Assembly (NCBI RefSeq): GCF_027744825.2
Contig: NC_071335.1
Span: forward strand, 12,289,501 to 12,353,500
Direction: 5' to 3'
Source: Synchiropus splendidus
Taxonomy: Eukaryota; Chordata; Actinopteri; Syngnathiformes; Callionymidae
DNA: 64,000 bases
Each line of letters starts with the position of its first letter. The first letter of the stretch is position 1. Position numbers and translations under genes: made by a program. This document shows, in pieces, positions 61,206 to 64,000 of the stretch. The notes under the pieces were generated by a model. That model ran no database searches, had not been told where the DNA came from, and saw only the letters and a program-made list of their open reading frames with translations.

Positions 61206-62497
61206 TCTGACGACAAAGTGAGTGAACACTGCGGCAGGATGGCTCCATCCTTGGAGAGATCGGCCGCCACCTCACCTGGTCACGTAGACCCGTCATTCAC
61301 AACAAGTCTATTTACTTCACAAACATGTGTGTAATATGAAAATTGTCGCACCTGACAGTTGGTTATCGGATGACAAGTGTGGAACCTGTGGAGATGAACG
61401 AGAGAGTGTGGCTGTGCGCTCAGTGTCACAACTGGCGACACTCAGTGTGCGCTTTTTTAGGGACCAGTAAATCAGAGAGCAGGTCTCCAAACATCCTACA
61501 CACAATAGTTCAGAGGTCAAGTCACCTCGCTGTCACTGCTGCAGCCTTCTTCCGCCCGTCTGAGGACTTCACACTGCACTTCTCTGGTTCTGCCCATCTT
61601 CAATAGGAGATGTAATTCACAAACACGTGGATGAGTATGTTGTCATTTCCGACATTATTCACTTACTCTTTCCACGATTCTTTGATAAGAAAGGAGCGTG
61701 CGTTTCTCCAGGTGAAACCACTGTCGACTATAATCACAACACAAGACACAGCCGCTGAAAGGACTCACTTACCACAATAATAGAATTAGAATTCAAGTTG
61801 AAATAATTGCCGTGCAACACACCTGACTTCTGCCTCGGGTTTAGAACAAATAGCAACAGGGAAATTGAATTATTCCACTCAAGCAAAGTGTAGATGTGTT
61901 GGCTAGAAGTACAAAAGCTGTCAGGTTTTGCCCAGATTGCGCGTCATCTGCGAAGTCATGCTCAGCGACAAGTGCGTCACTTCCGGTTAGAACTCATTTC
62001 AGTGTCCTATAATTTCCCGTTTGTCACCAATTCATGCGTCTCTTTTTAAGTTGCTGGACAAAATATGTGGTCACGAGTCGACTTATGAACAGGAGTTTTG
62101 ATTTGTTAAAACTCTTTTCTTCTTATCGCACCTTGCGGTGCAGTTTAGTTATTTATTTTACCAACAAAAGTGATTTCAAAATTGTAATCTCCGTGTGGTC
62201 CAAAACTATTTCATTTAAACTACGGGAATCTATGGTAAATGTAACAATTTTTTATATTGTATGTGGTCTTCTTCTTGTCTTCACCCCTAAGAACCCATTT
62301 AAAAATCTAAGCAATGTATTTTCTTCATCTAAATGAAGACTTTTATTAAACAATACATCATTTCCAAAAGTACCCTCCTTCATAAGATAGCTGTACTTTG
62401 TTTTACTGTCGTACAAAGCCTTTTTTTACTAGGTCACTTGACTGCTAATAAAATGTGGAGTTTATGCCACTCACTCACTCGGCCCCTCAGGACTGTC
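61206..62497. other. No supported gene; possible 5' exons of the HMGXB4-like gene
   Basis: The minus strand holds an exon-like stretch at 61520-61600 (REVQCEVLRRAEEGCSSDSE, donor GTGACT) that could join the piece ending at 61205. Beyond 61650 I see only AT-rich sequence without an HMG box. Confidence 0.35.
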
Positions 62498-62827
62498 TCA
62501 GTTGGATAATGTGGCCCTTTTGGAAATGAAATTGCTCACCCCAGCAATGCTGGACACCATCCATGTATCGATCTCCAACCCGCTCATGTCCCAATCCTTC
62601 ACTATAGTTGCTGCTTTCTGTTGAAGTTCACGTGGCTCACATGAAATATCTCTCTTCACCTGTTGACAAATCACATTATTGGCCACTATGTGTGGGCCAT
62701 TATTGCCCACCCGGCTTGCTCTCAGGCCATATCCAGAAAGCAACAATACAATGAGAACTAGCATTTTAAGGGCGACCACAACACACACAATCTGTCCCCT
62801 GCCAAGCTCATGATCTGGTCTGATCAA
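62498..62827 (-). CDS. Unrecognised small ORF with hydrophobic N-terminal segment
   Basis: An uninterrupted frame of up to 109 residues. From an internal Met it begins MLVLIVLLLSGYGLRA, which looks like a signal peptide or membrane anchor. An approximately 70-residue region with two cysteines (VICQQVKRDISC) follows. I do not recognise a family. No clear splice partners or nearby promoter were identified. It lies between the HMGXB4-like fragment and hmox1 and may be a chance frame or a remnant of a mobile element. Confidence 0.25.
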   Translation of the reverse strand: MIRPDHELGRGQIVCVVVALKMLVLIVLLLSGYGLRASRVGNNGPHIVANNVICQQVKRDISCEPRELQQKAATIVKDWDMSGLEIDTWMVSSIAGVSNFISKRATLSN

Positions 62828-62928
62828 TCATCAACCATCTCTAAAGTGATAAGAGATCGGAAAACGCTGATCTGCTCCAGCCTCAAAATGCTGCTTCATG
62901 TTTAGCCTGTTTGACAGGAGACACTTCC

Positions 62929-63079
62929 TGACTCATGACCAAGTTCCTCCAAAGTTGCAGCTTCATGGTAACTCCAAGTCCCTCCCCGCTGCTCTGCTGA
63001 GCTCATGTTTTCAGGAGCATTTCTCAGCAGTCTTGTTGTTTTCACTGGAGCTGGTGGGAGGGAACAGGGAGAGTATAAA
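62929..63079 (+). promoter_or_regulatory. hmox1 promoter: AP-1/MARE-like site and TATA box
   Basis: TGACTCA at 62929-62935 is the AP-1/small-Maf core through which HMOX1 genes are induced (NRF2, BACH1, AP-1). TATAAA lies at 63074-63079, about 155 bp before the ATG. This is consistent with an inducible TATA promoter. Sites are seen; factor binding is inferred. Confidence 0.55.
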
Positions 63080-63232
63080 GCCTCGGCATGCGCTCAGTCG
63101 CACACATCTGAGCTGCGGAGCTGTGATAGCAATCTGCTGGAGACATCTGACCGATAGGACTTCCATCTCTCTGAAAACTTTTACCACATTTCATCAGCTA
63201 TAACTTTGATTCACTCCATTTTTGGGACGATC

Positions 63233-64000
63233 ATGGATTCTACTGCAACAGCCAAAACAGAGCAGATGACTGACAGGTAAGAACATCATACCTTCACCAC
63301 CAACTTGGACAAACTAAAACATATAGTATATTTTAAAAGGAGAAATAACTGAAAAGAAAGCAACAGAATATACCTATTCACAGTGTATTTACAATGATCC
63401 CAGTCATAACATAGAAATACAAGTGCTGTAAAATGAACAACAAAATCAGAACAAGAGGAAAAGTGTATTGACAAATAACAGTGTTGATTTTTTTTAAAAA
63501 GAGCTCCAGTTTTGTTGCTATGGTTTGATTTTTCCAAAAAAAAGAACGCAAAAGAAAACATTTCAGCGTTTCTATGGCAACCCGGACCGTTGCGCTTGCA
63601 GACAAGAACTATTCTAATGTATAAGTCTGACTTGAACTTGTGGACTCCAGCAACTCACCTGACGCTCTGACCTGCAGGGATCTCTCAGAGGAAATCAAAC
63701 ATGTGACCAAGGAGAGTCACGTCCGGGCGGAGAACACAGAACTGATGCTGAGCTTCCAGAAGGGAAAAGTCTCCCTGCCGCAGTACAAGGTAAATAAGTA
63801 TATTCTTTAAAGCTAGTGTTGCAGACGTCTAACGGTTCTCTTCCTTCAGCTGCTCCTCAGCTCCTTGTTTGAGATCTACCAAGCTTTGGAGGAGGAGATG
63901 GACAGGAACGCCGACCATCCCAGTGTGGCGCCCATTTACTTCCCAGCTGAACTGGCCAGGCTGGAGTCCATCAAGAAAGACCTGGAGTTCTTCCACGGCC
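63233..64000 (+). CDS. hmox1: Haem oxygenase 1, N-terminal part (runs off the window)
   Basis: Exons are 63233-63276, 63678-63789 and 63850 to the window edge, with phases 2 and 0. The protein starts MDSTATAKTEQMTD and enters the haem oxygenase fold at RDLSEEIKHVTKESH. His29 in KESH is the proximal haem ligand. AENTELMLSFQKGKVSLPQYK and the segment LLLSSLFEIYQALEEEM, then APIYFPAELARL, follow the family closely. The enzyme degrades haem to biliverdin, CO and iron on the cytosolic face of the ER, using cytochrome P450 reductase. The catalytic distal helix and the C-terminal membrane anchor lie beyond the window. HMOX1 rather than HMOX2 is favoured by the stress-type promoter and the HMGXB4-like neighbour; the choice between fish paralogues (hmox1a or hmox1b) is open. 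Confidence 0.9.

Noticed and set aside
61343..61606. Plus-strand frame with a CAQCHNWRHSVC cysteine/histidine run
   Set aside because: Cys/His spacing fits no zinc-finger class well, and the minus strand here has exon-like sequence.

Overview
The window is vertebrate nuclear DNA, almost certainly from a teleost (ray-finned) fish. The genes are split by introns with GT/GC...AG borders, the intergenic DNA is AT-rich with long (TA)n and (CA)n tracts, and fish-type repeats are present: a tRNA-derived SINE, LINE tails, a decayed Ty3/gypsy element and a hAT-type MITE. Six loci can be assembled exon by exon with matching splice phases, and a seventh partly. No prokaryotic feature, CRISPR array, rRNA gene or convincing tRNA gene was seen.

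Layout. 1-16 kb is a gene desert holding a 680-bp non-autonomous hAT element with an 8-bp target duplication (3344-4023) and a (CA)n(TA)n tract. 16.17-17.80 kb is fdx2 (mitochondrial ferredoxin 2, five exons, +). 18.48-21.61 kb is a decayed gypsy LTR element on the minus strand. 21.94-25.99 kb is zglp1 (GATA-like germline zinc-finger protein, +), with a CpG-rich promoter and one apparent GC-AG intron. 28.42-29.14 kb is a single-exon, short FoxD-class forkhead gene (+). 29.2-43.8 kb has no gene, only LINE and SINE debris, candidate CTCF motifs and hairpins. 43.8-49.1 kb is lyl1 (bHLH haematopoietic regulator, three coding exons plus a 5' UTR exon, +). 52.1-59.4 kb, minus strand, is a pair of AIG1/GIMAP GTPase modules that may be two tandem genes or one double-GTPase gene; the downstream module has an unusual repetitive tail ending in a glycine-zipper membrane segment. 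60.3-60.9 kb (-) encodes the C-terminal domain of an HMGXB4-like protein. 63.23 kb to the window end (+) is the start of hmox1 (haem oxygenase 1), which runs off the edge.

Context. fdx2 and zglp1 are neighbours in mammals and lyl1 lies on the same human chromosome arm (19p13). A FoxD gene beside a TAL-family bHLH gene mirrors the TAL1-FOXE3-FOXD2 block of human 1p33, so this looks like a sister region of an ancient duplicated block. HMGXB4 and HMOX1 are also neighbours in mammals (22q12), which supports the right-hand assignments. The genes are not an operon and mostly work in separate pathways: Fe-S cluster assembly (fdx2), germ cells (zglp1), early ectoderm or mesoderm patterning (FoxD), blood and endothelium (lyl1), lymphoid or innate GTPases (gimap) and haem breakdown (hmox1).

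The most unusual items are the GIMAP repeat and glycine-zipper tail, the phase-matched alternative first exon that can split or join the GIMAP modules, the isolated HMGXB4-type C-terminus, and two abutting perfect palindromes just inside lyl1 intron 1. All family names come from reading the translations; no database search was run.
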